A DNA stretch of 64,000 nt from the NCBI GenBank assembly GCA_023213315.1, contig JAKCPI010012721.1, positions 1-64,000 of the forward strand, written 5' to 3'. Positions 31,609-43,482 of the stretch are shown here, one piece after another. Numbering within the stretch: position 1 is the stretch's first letter; each line of letters opens with the position of its first letter. Position numbers and translations under genes: made by a program. The DNA is from Euborellia annulipes (taxonomy: Eukaryota; Arthropoda; Insecta; Dermaptera; Anisolabididae). Under the pieces are notes generated by a model. That model was not told the DNA's origin, made no database searches, and worked only from the letters and a program-made list of their open reading frames with translations.

Positions 31609-33357
31609 GTGTGATTGCTAAACGAATTGTATTCACTTTTCGATATTTAAGTTTATTATATGTAGTTTAAAGATTTAAATCTAGAGGGGTGGAGGGTGCA
31701 CCATGCCAACGAGCCAACGAGAGGGATTTTGTTCTGAACCTGTAGCTCCTCCTCGTGAATCTAATAGTGAATACTTTCATTTTAGCCCTCTGTTGGATAG
31801 TTGTTGTTATTAGCTTCAGGTGCCTATTCTAATCTTCGTTTTGTTAGGATGCCTTGATTTGTTTCTTTAATTTAGGATCCATACGGAGAGATAAAATGAA
31901 AGATATTCTCGTTGATTTATTCCATGAACGGTTTATAAGATCTGATGGAAAGATCGAAGCCCAAGTGTTCTTGTGTTCTCCGAAAAGACGTCTTTTGTTG
32001 GCGCATATCGGTTTTTGTATCTTTGAGAGTGGGTTTGAGGTGGCTCTATGGGTAAACGAGAGTCAGGGAAGGGTGCAGTTTCTCCAGGAATAGCCTGGAG
32101 GGTCCAAATTGCAATCCTTGAGGCTAGGGACAGACCCGAGGGCCCCGCCGATCTGATGGTGGGGACGGGGTACACTTTGTTCGTATTTCTAATTAGGCTA
32201 GGTAGGATCTCTTTCTGGAAGCCCCCTGGTCTCTCGTTTACTCGTAATCCAACAAATCACGTTCATTCTCACTGATATGATTTCTTCAGACTCCCGACCT
32301 ACGGGTTTATCGAATTATAAATCACAATTCTTTTTTGAAATTTCGCATATACTTTTTAATGCAAATAATAAAAAGAATTGTTCGTGAAGTGCATTATTTT
32401 TGTTTTTGTTTTATTTTAAAGAAAAAGAAGTCTTCAAGATCAAGAATTACGCGAAATTTTTAATAAGTAAGTAAATTTCCTATACAAAATAAAATGAGCA
32501 AAACTAATTCAAATTTTTTATTTTTCAGATGACTTTAGACGCATTTCCTTGACGTTCTTGTTTTCATTATGGTTAAATAAAATCATTTAATTAATACAAA
32601 TGAAGAAACATTTTGCCTTAAAAGTGTATCATCTATTGGCGTCTACTCATCGAAGCCTTTAAAATACACAGTAAGTAAATACAAATTATAGGCACCTTTT
32701 AATTTACCCTTTGAGAGTTAGCTACCCCTGCTGAGACAATTTTTTCTGCATTTTTTATTTTAAATTTCTTACAACCGCAAAATCATTTTTTTTTAATTGA
32801 ATTTTTCTTTTTTTTATAATATAAATTTTATAAAGTGAAGTGAAGTGCAAATAAAAAAAAAAAGAAGTCTTCAAGATTAATTTTGAAAGCAACATAATTT
32901 CAAAAGTAAGTAAATTTTCATTAAGCGATAAAATCAAAATACGGAAACTAATATTTTTTTTATTTTTTTAGGTAAAGGTGAGGTTAGGTGGGCTATGAGG
33001 GGAGGAGGAGGCCCAAAAGAAGAAAAAATAATCTTTTATAACAAATTTTCAATTAAAAATATCCGAATTGGGTATAAAAAGCACCCAGATCGTTGCCGTT
33101 AAGCAATGTCAGTCACGCCAGGTGACATAAATGAAATTGATGAGTTCAATTGAGTGAAATAAGGGAAGAAAAATTTTCTCTTTGGGTGTTTATAGACATT
33201 TGAACTTGAGAGCGACCAAGCGCTTGGGGCAGGGGGGGACGAGCGTCCCCCTTCGCCCCCACCTTGATACGCTACTGGTCGTATCCCTTTAATTTTAACG
33301 TTAATTCAAAATGTTGTATGGTTTCTTATTTGAGACGAGTGCAAAAGATGTAAATAA
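31609..33357. other. Mostly single-copy DNA with duplicated splice-site-bearing units
   Basis: 31680-32280 is GC-richer and less repetitive than most of the window. An ORF of 79 codons at 31854-32093 (MICFFNLGSIRRDK start) has no recognised domain. Two related units, about 32385-32530 and 32833-32972, each carry AAGAAGTCTTCAAGAT, a strong donor GTAAGTAAAT and an acceptor TTTTATTTTTCAG or TTATTTTTTTAG. A third GTAAGTAAAT lies near 32671. Confidence 0.35.
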
Positions 33358-34010
33358 GAGGAAATTTATCAATTTATGAGGTTTTACTTGAATGGAGACT
33401 TCAATGCCTAAATGGAGATTTCAATGCCTGAATGGAGACTTTAATGCCTAAATGGAGACTTCAATGCCTGAATGGAGACTTTAATGCCTAAGTGGAGACT
33501 TTAATGCCTAAATGGAGACTTCAATGCCTAAATGGAGACTTCAATGCCTAAATGGAGACATCAATGCCTAAATGGAGACTTCAATGCCTGAATGGAGACT
33601 TTAATGCCTAAATGGAGACTTCAATGCCTAAATGGAGACTTCAATGCCTAAATGGAGACATCAATGCCTAAATGGAGACTTTAATGCCTAAATGGAGACT
33701 TTAATGCCCGAATGATTACTTAAATTCCCGTGACCTATCATTTAATAGAATTTTTGATGCAAGCATTTATTATTATTATTTTTTTTTTTAAAGAGACATT
33801 AAAACAATACATATTTTTAAACAAATTACAAGTAAAGTAATTGCTACCAAACAAAAATAGGCTATAATTTAAAATATTTTAACTGTAGGACCGACAGATT
33901 CTGAAAAAAAGACGTTGTAGGACACGCAAACGTATTAGGGAAATCTTAAATCATAGGCATTAAAGCCTCCAATTCAAGTAAAACCTCAGAAATGGATAAA
34001 TTTCCTTCTC
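33358..34010. repeat. Foldback flanks enclosing a minisatellite
   Basis: The left flank GAGGAAATTTATCAATTTAT with GAGGTTTTACTTG is inverse to CAAGTAAAACCTC with AATGGATAAATTTCCTTCTC at about 33977-34010. The arms are about 45 bp. The minisatellite occupies the left part of the interior. Confidence 0.55.
33391..33710 (+). repeat. 20-bp minisatellite, 16 units
   Basis: The consensus is AATGGAGACTTCAATGCCTA. Units differ mainly at TTCAATG or TTTAATG and at the last base (A or G), which gives a mixed pattern hinting at higher-order units. The last unit decays to CCGAATGATTACTT. Every frame of the 20-bp unit would shift between units, so coding is unlikely. Confidence 0.9.
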
Positions 34011-34464
34011 CATATATGTCTTTTCACATGTTTTCGTCGCAGCCAGGAGATTGAACAAAAAATTTATTGACGACTTTTTGGTATTTTATACAATGTTTAT
34101 AAAAATAAAAAAAAAATAAAATATACAGGAAAACATTTATTCTACGGTATAATTGTTCTGAAGAAGGTTAGGATTAGCAACCGAATTTTCGTTTTTTTTT
34201 TTTTAATGAAGCTTTCCGAAAGCTTAATATCTTGCCTAGTTTCAAGTATTAAGAACGCTAGAATTTTTTTTTAACTCTAAAACTACTTGACGGATTTTTT
34301 TTTTTTATATTTTGGTAAAACTCAGTTTATATACTTATTAATCAAAACTTTAAAATGAGATTTGGTTGTAGAATTTAATTAGGATAAGGGAGAAGCAGGG
34401 GCCAGGAGATTAAATAAAAAAGCTATTCACGAATATAAAATTTCCATGAATACAGGAAATCATG

Positions 34465-34508
34465 TATTTTTGAAGAAGGTTTTGATTAGCGACCGAAACG
34501 TCGTTTTT
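34465..34508 (+). ncRNA. Hammerhead-like motif, degenerate core
   Basis: TTGAAGA replaces CTGANGA (34470-34476). Stem II is GGTT/GACC and GAAACGTC is at 34495-34502. Position 3 of the core is T, so cleavage is doubtful. Confidence 0.35.
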
Positions 34509-35147
34509 TTTTTTTTTAATCTATTGACTGCTGCTGCTTAGTCGTCGATATTCTAATGAGACTAAAGATTTTTTTAATTCCCAAGCTAATGTTAACCAAG
34601 AGAGATTTCACCCCGCCTCCACTCTTGTTTACGTCGACGGGGGCAATCAATAACAGATTCCAATCAAATCTTGCACAAGCATATATTTAGTTATCAGGCA
34701 AATTATTATCATCTTACATTGGAATGGAATGGAAGCCCCCCCAGGGCATTTAACTTACTTACGTCATTACAAACACATTTTGTGAATTTGCCTTAATTGT
34801 GACCGGGTTACCGCGCGAGCGCTCGTGTGCCATTTACATATTTGTACGTTTATTTTTTATTTTTTTTTTTCTCAAGCTAAAAAGAGATTAACTTTATAAC
34901 GCCCCTTGCATAATTTAAATATTGAATAACGTTAAAAAAAAAAAAAAAATATTAAAGTTTTTAACACACACACACACACACACACACCTATAAAGTTGTT
35001 GCATCCAGCCATCTGCGGAATTTTTTTTTTTTTTTATACTTGTTATTTAACGTCAATTAACTATTAGAAGAATTTTAAAACGAGGAAAATATCAATAGGG
35101 TCGCTAAATGGCCTCATATGCCTGCAAAAAGATTAAAAACAAAAAAA

Positions 35148-35192
35148 AAAAACGACGTTTCGGTTGATAATCGCAACCTTCTTCAAGTTGTT
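35148..35192 (-). ncRNA. Hammerhead-like motif, degenerate core
   Basis: Minus strand: TTGAAGA (35180-35186), stem II GGTTG/CAACC perfect, GAAACGTC at 35154-35161, stem I AAC/GTT. The core C is changed to T. Confidence 0.35.
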
Positions 35193-35440
35193 TAGAACAC
35201 ATAATGGAAATGCGTTTTTTTTTTTATTTAATCTCCTGGCTGCTGTTTTCTCCCGTATCCTAACTAAATTCTGCAGCCACATCTCATTTTTAATTGTTTA
35301 TTGTTAATTATACGTTATTTAAAATTTTTTTTAGTATTTAAACTGAGTTTTCCCAAAAAAAAAATCCGTCAAGTAGTTTTTGAATTATAAAAAAAAAGTT
35401 TCGGCTGCTAATCCCAACCTTCTTCAGGACAATTAGGCCT

Positions 35441-37670
35441 GGTTTCACACGGGGCTGATTTGAGGCAACTTGTCGCCTGGAAATTGGTGGATTCCATTCA
35501 TTTTCTATGGACGTTGCACCCCCGTTCAAGTATTGTAATCAACTAGTTGTTGCCTGGAATCGGCCCCGTCAAAACAGCTTTATTCTCTAGAATAAATAAA
35601 ATAAAAAAAATAAAAATAAAAAATAAAAAAATAAAAAAAAAAATAATAAAAAAAAAAATAAATAAAAAAAAAAATAAACGACGGATTTTCAGGATTTTTT
35701 TGATGTGTATGGAATGTTCTTCTCCTTTTTAATATAAATTAAAAATTGTAAAAAATAAAATTAGAGAGGAATAGAGGGGGAGAGGGGGAGGGGCGGGGGG
35801 GTATTTTACTCAAATTGCGTTTCTTGACGTCATCTTTTGATATAGAAAGATACTTTATACTTTATATAAATATCACTCACTCCTCTTTTTTTTCACTTAT
35901 TTTTTCAATTTAAAATGATTACATGAACTTTTTCTCGATGGAGCTATAAAAATAAAGTTTTTTTTTTTTTTTTTTTGTTTAAATACTTTATCTTGACAGT
36001 GAATAATAATTTCTTAACTCTGTATTTATGAATCCAGAGTAGAAATTTACCTTTTAATAAATGAAAGTTTTATTTTTAATTTGAAGTAAGATATAATTTT
36101 TTAAAAGAATTTTAATTATTATTTTTTTTTTAAAGTTTATATAATAACGCGTTGCTTGCTAAATAACAAAGTATCTTTTAATATTTAAAATCAAGAGTTA
36201 TCTGATATCTGATCCTATGAGAATTTAAATTTTTGAATAATTTTTTTTTTCCAATTCCTGAATATCCTTGCGTTTTATTGAATTTCAATAATTAAATAAT
36301 TTGACGGATGTCATTTATTTATTTCCCAAAATTAATAATACCCCATTAAATTCGGTTAACTAGATCCTAATTGACAATATTCTCTTTTAATTATTTCCCC
36401 TTTAGCAACATTTGAAAGAGAATTTAATCCTCTATTATTTATCTAAGGAAGATCATTTTAATAGGACTCATAATTTTTGAGTTATTTACGAAAATAATAA
36501 TAATTTTCGTATATAATGAAGATGGATGTGAATTGTCAAATCATTTGGTCATATAATAACAATTTATAGAGTAATTATTTTTAAAATATTTCCCCGAGTT
36601 ATTAATTTAACACTGCTCATGTTATTTTTTATCTATCCTGAAATTATCATAAGCTCTTCTGGGCTTGTAATTTGAATAAATAAATTGAGAACAAGTGCAA
36701 ATTTATTTGACATTTTGAAAAATCTCTTCTATAGAATTAATATGAGGGAATTAAAACTTAAAATGTTATTTATTGTATCTACGTTTAAAAAATATAATAA
36801 GCGCCTTTGGCGGACCGCCCACTTAGTTAGTCCTCTCTCACTTGTCTTGTGAAATCTAATTTTCCTTAATTATTTACAAATTTGAAGTGGCAGAGTTTTT
36901 AGAATTTTTCGCAAAATATTGAACAAAACTCTCTAATTATTTCTCCTTTTTATTATTCATAAAAATAGAAGGTATTATCCACTAATACAAAAATTAAATT
37001 CTCTGCATATTAAAAAAAAAAAAAAAAACACAAAAATCCGTCAATTAGTTTAAAAGTTATTGCGAAAAAATTAAAATAATAAAATCTCACAATTATTATT
37101 CATTAATTAAAGATTTAAATTAAATTAAAAAAAAAAAATTTCATTTAATTATAAAATTTAAATTAAATAAATTCTTTTTAATAATTAAAGATTTTTTTTT
37201 TTAATTGTTGTTTTTGTATCGCGTTAATTAGCAATGAAATTTTATTTCAACAAATTAAGACACAAGTGTGACATATCATTTTACTCGTGAGAATGTCTTG
37301 ATTCAGAATTTATCAACAGTTTTCTGTAAAAATAAAAAAATTTTAAATTTTATCAGCTCAATTTTTGTCAGTCATCTGGCGTTAAAAATAAACGCCATTC
37401 TAAATGAAGAAATTATAATTTAAATAACAAATTTTTACCTGAAAATAAATCATAAATGTCATATTATTAAGCCCACAACAGGCGGATGAATTATTCATTT
37501 GATGACTACCAACCTTCTCGTTGGGGAAAAAAAAAAAACTTTTCTCCTTCATAAAATTTATGACAAAAGTTTTTAGTATGAATATAATTTATCCGTATCT
37601 AAATTGATTGAATTAATAATTAATCTATACAATCTATGTGTATAAATAAAAATGTAAATGCATGGGCTGA
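35441..37670. other. Long AT-rich stretch without a gene
   Basis: 35580-35680 is A-rich with AAAATAA repeats. A TGACGTCA octamer lies near 35825. A dispersed word AAAATCCGTCAA (near 37035) belongs to a family also seen near 38773, 41390, 52840 and 54040. No coding or RNA gene is visible. Confidence 0.5.
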
Positions 37671-38670
37671 AGAATAGGTTGAATTTTAGTGATGGAAAGA
37701 TAGTCTAGAGACAGAACTTCCAGTACCTGGGCCTTGGGCGGGAATATGCCGGTAAAGTTGTAATATTAATTAATAACTCTAAACTGTTTTCTGAAAGCTT
37801 AAAATTTGCAGATAACGGGCAAATAGGAATCTAACAGTCAGACAGCGAAATTTTGGGGCATCGCTAGTTCAAACTTGTCAAAAAAAATTGTAACCCCAAG
37901 GCTGAAACTTACCAAAATGATAATTAACAAGTGGTCAAGTTAACTAAGGTGCTATAGCTATGTGAAACTAAATATACATCGATACAAAAAATGCTGGTGT
38001 GACTAGCGCACAAGGGCGGATACAAGGGGGGGGGGGGGGTAAAGGGGGTAATTACCCCTCCCCCCGAGACTTGAAAAAAATACTTTTTTTTCTAAAAATT
38101 TGCTTTTAATGTAAAATTTTAAAAATTTATACTTAAAAATTTGATTTGTATTTATATTCTGGCAAACAAGTACAAAACGCGCCTTTAATTTACTGAAATT
38201 ATGGAAAAATTGTGTGTTGTGCGACCAGTCACACCAAATTAGTCCCCTCCCCGAGAAACACCTCTGGATCCACCACTGCTGGCGCATCTGCTTACCTTCG
38301 ATAATCAAAGAAAGTTGTGTGCTGTTCGACCACTCACACCAGCATTTTTTGTATCGATGTATATTTAGCATCCCATAGCTATAGGAACTTAATTAACTTG
38401 ACCACTTGTTAATTATCATTTTGGTAAGTTTCAGCCTTTAGGTTTGGGTTACGATATTTTTTGACAAGTTTGAACTAGCGATGCCCCAAAATTTCGCTGT
38501 CTGACTGTTAGATTCCTATTTGCCCGTTGTCTGTAAATTTTAAGCTTTCAGAAAACAGTTTAGAGATGCTAATAAATATTACAACTTTACCGCATATTCC
38601 CGCCCAAGGCCCCGGTACTGGAAGTGCCCACTCTAGAGTATCTTTCTATCACTAAAATGCAACCTATTCT
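37671..38670. mobile_element. 1.0-kb foldback element with about 315-bp arms and two nested insertions
   Basis: The left arm from AGAATAGGTTG is inverse to the right arm ending CAACCTATTCT. Internal blocks match throughout, for example GCCTTGGGCGGGAATATGCC with its complement near 38595, and ATTTTGGGGCATCGCTAG with its complement near 38475. Between the arms is a TCTGGTGTGAC-family palindrome (about 37972-38368), itself split by a hAT-like MITE. Confidence 0.8.
38011..38278. mobile_element. hAT-like MITE, CAAGGGCGGAT family, nested
   Basis: The ends are CAAGGGCGGATACAAGG and GGATCCACCACTG; it is flanked by CTAGCGCA (38003-38010) and CTGGCGCA (38279-38286), an 8-bp duplication with one change. 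It is a relative of 18514-18780 in the opposite orientation. Confidence 0.75.
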
Positions 38671-39475
38671 GGAAATATTAGCCTTCAGAAAACTCTCTCC
38701 CATTTGCGTCGCCACCTCTCCGACTATCAGATGCAATCAGATCAAAATTTTTTATCCCTATAAAAAAACCCCATTAAAATCCGTCAAATAGTTTTAGATT
38801 TAAAATAGATAATAAATTAATTCTCACAAATATTATTCAATAATTAAAAAAATCAACAATTCGCATTATTAACTGTTTTTATATATATATAGATGTATAC
38901 GCTCTACATCTCCTCTTCTTATTAAATTAATCTTATATCTTATAAAAATTAATAAAATATAATTAATTAGAGATAATATATTTAATTAAATGTTTTTTTT
39001 TTTTTTTTTTTAATTTTAATTAGTGAAGCTCCTCCAAGTGCAGCCGAAAATAATTCTTTTTAAATTAACATCTAAGTGTGATATATCATTTTTCTCAGAA
39101 TAACGTCTACTTTCGGAATATATACTAAAATATATGATATCTAAAAATTTTTTTTATGTTATTGTGAATTAAACAGGCATCTAAATAGAAAAAAAAAATC
39201 GTTTTAAATTTCCGATTAATTCAATTTTTATATAATTTTCATTTCATGCTTTTATATAACACCTTGATTGGCATTAATAGCTCTTGTATCGATTTAAATA
39301 TTAATAAAAAGAAAATTTGTTTATATTTTAAAATTAAGAGACAGATACTCAATTTTTATTATTATTATTATTTATTTTTTTTTGAGTCTTTATTATTCTA
39401 AAGAAGTAAATCTTCACTAGGCAGGTTTTTTTTTTTTTTGGACTCACTGATCATCAGAATTGGAGCCAAGTTGAA

Positions 39476-39482
<7 letters not shown>

Positions 39483-39525
<43 letters not shown>
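39483..39525. repeat. (GA)n microsatellite
   Basis: An uninterrupted GA dinucleotide run of about 42 bp. Confidence 0.95.
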
Positions 39526-39527
<2 letters not shown>

Positions 39528-40601
39528 GATCGCATAACAGATCACTTTCTTTATGGAGATAAGAATTTAAGGGCAAATGGCTGCCTGAGTGCTTTTCACG
39601 CCTATCAATCAAATTTCCTGCCCAAAACACAACACCTGTTCTCGTTAACTTGACTATCAAATGCTCCCGAAATGGGATTCCTTTTAGAATCATCTCCCGT
39701 TGTCCCACATGACACAAAATTCTCTTAAATGCGATCATTTGCTATAGGGCTGATTCTGAAAGCAGACATTCTCACGATTAAAATGATATATCACACTTGT
39801 ATATTTGCATCTTTGTTAAAAAGTATAATTGCACTTGGAGCGTCGATAATAAATAAATAAATAAACAATTAAAATTTAATTTAATTATATTAATTAATAA
39901 TTTCTTAATTATTATAATAAATTTTATTTATTTTATTTATTTGATTAATTATTGTGAGATTTAATTTTTAATGGAATTCTTTTCAATTGTTGCTTGTTAA
40001 TTTAATTTTCAATTAGACTTTAAAAAGAAGTGATGTAGAGTGTATACATCTATATATATATTTAAAATGTCCTTTTTTTCTGGCAATTTCTTAAATAACA
40101 ATTAATAATGCAAATTGTTGATTTTATAGATGCTCTCAGCTTCCATTTATTTTATCTGCCCACTTTTTCTCTCTCTCTTCGTTACGTTTTGCATAAACGT
40201 TTAGCTTTTTTTTTTTTTTCAATTTAAATAAATTTTTATCTTAAGTGGTTTTCATGAGTAAATTACATCTAAGCAAACGAGTCTTCTCTGTTTATTATTT
40301 GCATTGCCAATCTACATTATCATAATTTTATTTTTATTCAATCATTTTTCGAGTTTTTTGTTTTTTAAATTGAGTGCCTTAATTTAGACTCTATAAGTGC
40401 ACTAGATCATTTTATTTAAGAGATTTGAATTTTGCATTTCTTTTTGTTTTCTTAATTGGACTAGAATTCAAAATTTTTTGGCTTCTGAGACACTTAAAAT
40501 TAAACACACACTCAGTGAAATAAACCACCCCATAAAAAGTCGTCAAGTAGTTTTAGAGAGAAAAAAAAAAAAAAAAAAAAAAAAAATTAAAATTAATTAA
40601 T

Positions 40602-40664
40602 GGGAATAGTTAAAATAATAACGAATTTTTAATTTAAAAATTCGTTATTATTTTAACTATTCCC
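40602..40664. repeat. Perfect 63-bp palindrome
   Basis: GGGAATAGTTAAAATAATAA and its continuation to TTTTT are exactly mirrored, ending TTATTATTTTAACTATTCCC. The arms are 29 bp with no mismatch and a loop of a few bases. Confidence 0.85.
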
Positions 40665-42037
40665 AATACTTCATATAAATAACGAAAAATGGAGAAATTC
40701 ATCAAGAATATAAAATTAATTAATTAAAATCTCACAATTAGAATTCGATATTTATATCTCTTTAAATAATTTAAATTTCATATATATTTAATTATTTAAT
40801 TAAATCTTAATAATTGCGAGGTTTAATTATTTCTTCTCTGAAAATATTTAACGGATTTTTTTGGGGTGAGATTTTATTTTGAGCATGTCTCAAGCCAAAT
40901 CTTATTAAGGAAACGAATTTTTGTTGCGTGATGTGCTTGGCTCACACACCTTGTTAAACGAGATAAACATTTATTGACTTGAATTAAATTTAAAGTTTTT
41001 TCATTTGAGAGGTTATGGCACTTCTGAATTGCAATCAAACGGCTATAAATGTCGACTCAGTTCGACATTTATGCGCGTCCGTGTGTCAGGTTTCACGATT
41101 ATTATTTCCGAATGAAATTTAAACAAGTGAAATTTTTTTTTTTTTTTTTAATTTGGTACTATCTGCGTAACCGCCATAGAGAAGTTTTAAGTTAATTAAT
41201 TGTGAAAGAGAGTCTCGATGCACATATTAAGTGTTGGGCTGTTATAACACATGAAATAGGATACATTTAGGTTGTTGACACCTGTGCGGTTTTGTTTACT
41301 CTTATGAAATATTCCATTTCTTATTTCTCACCTATTTTATTTTTTTTTTTTTTTTTTGATCAAAAAAATTCTCTAAATCGGCCCCATTAAAATTCGTCAA
41401 ATAGTTTCAGAATTAACAATTGAAATAATTAAATCTCACAATTGTTATTCAATAATCAAATAAATATATTGAATTTTAATTAAGTTTTTTTTTTTTTTTA
41501 ATTAAATTTTAATTGTTTTTTATTTATCCGCAATTAACAAAGCGATGCTCCAAGTGCAACAATCACGCAAGTGGGGTATTTCATTTTACTCGGTATAAAA
41601 TCTACTTGTTTAATAAACAAACGGAAATATAAGTTAATTAAGAAAAAAATTACACTTTTCTCCTTTATTAGCTCGATTTTAACAAAATGTTCTTGACTTT
41701 TGAAAAAAAAAAAATGTTTTCTTTCTCTTGAGCCATTTAGCATACAGACACATACAAATAAAACGTCTCCAGTTCTCTAATTATCTATTAAATTAAGATT
41801 TAATTTAATGTAATTAGGTCTAATTAAATGTATTAATTTTTAATTTCTTTAATTTATTTAATTAATTATAAAATCTCAATTGTGAGATTTAATTTTTAAT
41901 GACCTCTATAGCCGAAAAGGGTTAAAAAAATTTTTTTATGAAATTATTTTCAATTGTTAATTTAATTTTTAATTAGGCTATAAAAAGAAGAGATGTAGAG
42001 TGTATATATATATATATATATATGTATATTTCATAAC

Positions 42038-42295
42038 GCCCACGGGGCTTGGAGTAGTTGGTAGCGCGTCTACCTTCTATACCGAACGTCGCGGGTTCGG
42101 ACCCCAGGCAGTCCGAAGATTTTATTTAAGGCATTTGGTTACCAAATGGCTTAAATAAGAATGCCTGGACCCAAATATGTATAATAATCAATAACGGATA
42201 TCGTTTAAAGTCTTAAATGGCCTAAGTTGCCGAAAAGACTGTGTGAATGAGTGTGTGAATGTGAGTGTGAATGAGAAAAAAAAAAAAAAAAAAAA
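42038..42295 (+). mobile_element. SINE, full length, 12-bp target duplication
   Basis: ATATTTCATAAC lies directly before (42026-42037) and after (42296-42307) the element, marking a recent insertion. The tRNA-like head has an A-box in GGAGTAGTTGGTAGCGC and a B-box GGGTTCGGACCCC. The body contains ATTTGGTTACCAAATGGC and AATGCCTGGACCC, then ATGGCCTAAGTTGCCGAAAA, GTGTGAATG repeats and a poly-A tail. Mobilisation would depend on LINE machinery; this is inferred from the target duplication and tail. Confidence 0.9.
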
Positions 42296-42535
42296 ATATT
42301 TCATAACCTTTTTTTGCCAATTTCTTAAATAACAATTTAAATAGAATATATTAATTAAAATTTTCTCATTTATTTTTCAATTTTATTATATTCAAGTTTA
42401 TTCATTTTATTTATAATATAATTTACTTGAATAATTATAAAATAATAATTGTGAGTATTTTTATTATCTCTTTAAAATTATGTAACATATAATTGCTTGT
42501 TTTGTTTACTTAATCTTTAATAAAAAGAAGAGATG

Positions 42536-42780
42536 CATGGGCGTAGCCAGACTTCTTGTTAGGGGAGGGGGGCCAACCCCTCGTTAGGGCAAAAGAGGGG
42601 GTTTGCAATTAATATATACATAGAGTATTAATTATTTATTTAAATTAAAAAAAAATTAAATTAATGTAGTGAATTGGGGTGTTAAAAAAAATTTCCAATG
42701 GGAAATATATATATATTTTTTAATTTTTAGGACCAGCCAGGGGGGCAACGCCCCCCCTGCCTCCCCTGGCTACGCCCATG
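42536..42780. mobile_element. hAT-like MITE, CATGGGCGTA family, exact target duplication
   Basis: The ends are CATGGGCGTAGCCAG and CTGGCTACGCCCATG; AAGAGATG is duplicated at 42528-42535 and 42781-42788. It interrupted one of the GATGTAGAG words described for this region. Confidence 0.9.
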
Positions 42781-42788
42781 AAGAGATG

Positions 42789-43308
42789 TAGAGCGTATAC
42801 ATCTATATATAATATAATAACGGTAAATAATACGAATTGTTGATTTTTATAATTGCTCCCTCCATTGATTTATCAGTCCATTTTTTTTTTTTTTACACAA
42901 GAGAATTTTATAAATTATACTAAAGTCATGAAATTGCATTTAGTAAAAGAAAATAATACAATAGGGTAAATATTTATATTTTTAATGGCTTTCTCTATTT
43001 TTTTTTTTTTATTTAGTAAAATATGAAAAACGGAATAAAAATTATAAGTTGGGAAGTTAGTCACTCAAGTAAGAAGAATTATAAATAAAGATAAGTCATT
43101 GAAATTGCAATTTAGTAAAAGAGATATATAATTACAGATTAGGGGTATGAATTTATTATCTTCTTAGGCAATTTTTTTTGCCTTAAAGCGTCTTTGTTTA
43201 AAAAAAAAAAAAATAAAATAAAATAAAATAAAAACTAGCTGCGCGACACACGTCTTTAGGTGGAGGAAGGCCATAGGAGTTGAAATAAAATGAGAGGCTT
43301 CTTCTCGG
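42789..43308. other. AT-rich intergenic DNA
   Basis: It contains an (AAAAT)n run at about 43210-43232. Nothing else is recognised. Confidence 0.45.
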
Positions 43309-43328
43309 CCTGAATTATTTTAATTTCC

Positions 43329-43364
43329 CTTGTCGACGTTTCGGTGACCCATCTTCAGGACCTC
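43329..43364 (-). ncRNA. Hammerhead-like motif, short stem II
   Basis: Minus strand: GTC, CTGAAGA (43352-43358), a short GGT/ACC stem, GAAACGTC (43335-43342), GAC. The core is intact but stem II is very small. Confidence 0.4.
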
Positions 43365-43415
43365 TTTTACAACCAAAAGATCTGTTGAGTGTGATACGAA
43401 TGTTTTGATTGTAAT

Positions 43416-43464
43416 AGAGGTCCTGAAGATGAGTGACGTTTCGTCACCGAAACGTTGACAAGGG
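43416..43464 (+). ncRNA. Hammerhead-like motif
   Basis: Plus strand: GTC, CTGAAGA (43423-43429), stem II containing GTGACG/CGTCAC, GAAACGTT (43449-43456), GAC. The cleavage triplet is GTT, which hammerheads tolerate less well than GTC. Confidence 0.45.
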
Positions 43465-43482
43465 AAATTAAGATAATTCAGG

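Larger units (their letters stand above)
34011..35440. mobile_element. Cluster of decayed hammerhead-bounded elements
   Basis: Motif ends occur at 34152-34192 (plus, degenerate), 34465-34508 (plus), 35148-35192 (minus) and 35396-35437 (minus, cleavage triplet lost). Shared outer words include CCAGGAGATTAAATAAAAA and AATCTCCTGGCTGCTG. A SINE-tail fragment lies near 35096-35150. 34560-35090 holds otherwise unremarkable DNA with a (CA)n run at about 34962-34987. Confidence 0.5.
38671..42025. other. AT-rich stretch: microsatellites, hairpins and dispersed short words
   Basis: It contains a (GA)n run at about 39483-39525, the word GATGTAGAGTGTATACATC (near 40031 and 41990; inverse near 38891), the word AAATCCGTCAAATAG and variants near 38773, 40540 and 41390, a perfect hairpin at 40602-40664, and a short hairpin at 41045-41072. 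The ORFs over the (GA)n run are artefacts of the repeat. No gene is recognised. Confidence 0.5.
43309..43482. mobile_element. Short hammerhead-bounded foldback
   Basis: CCTGAATTATTTTAATTTCC is mirrored by GGAAATTAAGATAATTCAGG. Inside are outward hammerhead-like motifs, 43329-43364 (minus) and 43416-43464 (plus). It is about 174 bp and non-coding. Confidence 0.7.

Noticed and set aside
33391..33710. CRISPR array
   Set aside because: Units are contiguous 20-bp repeats without unique spacers, in an animal-type genome.
39438..39738. Overlapping frames on both strands with Arg-Glu or Ser-Leu repeats
   Set aside because: They arise from the (GA)n microsatellite.
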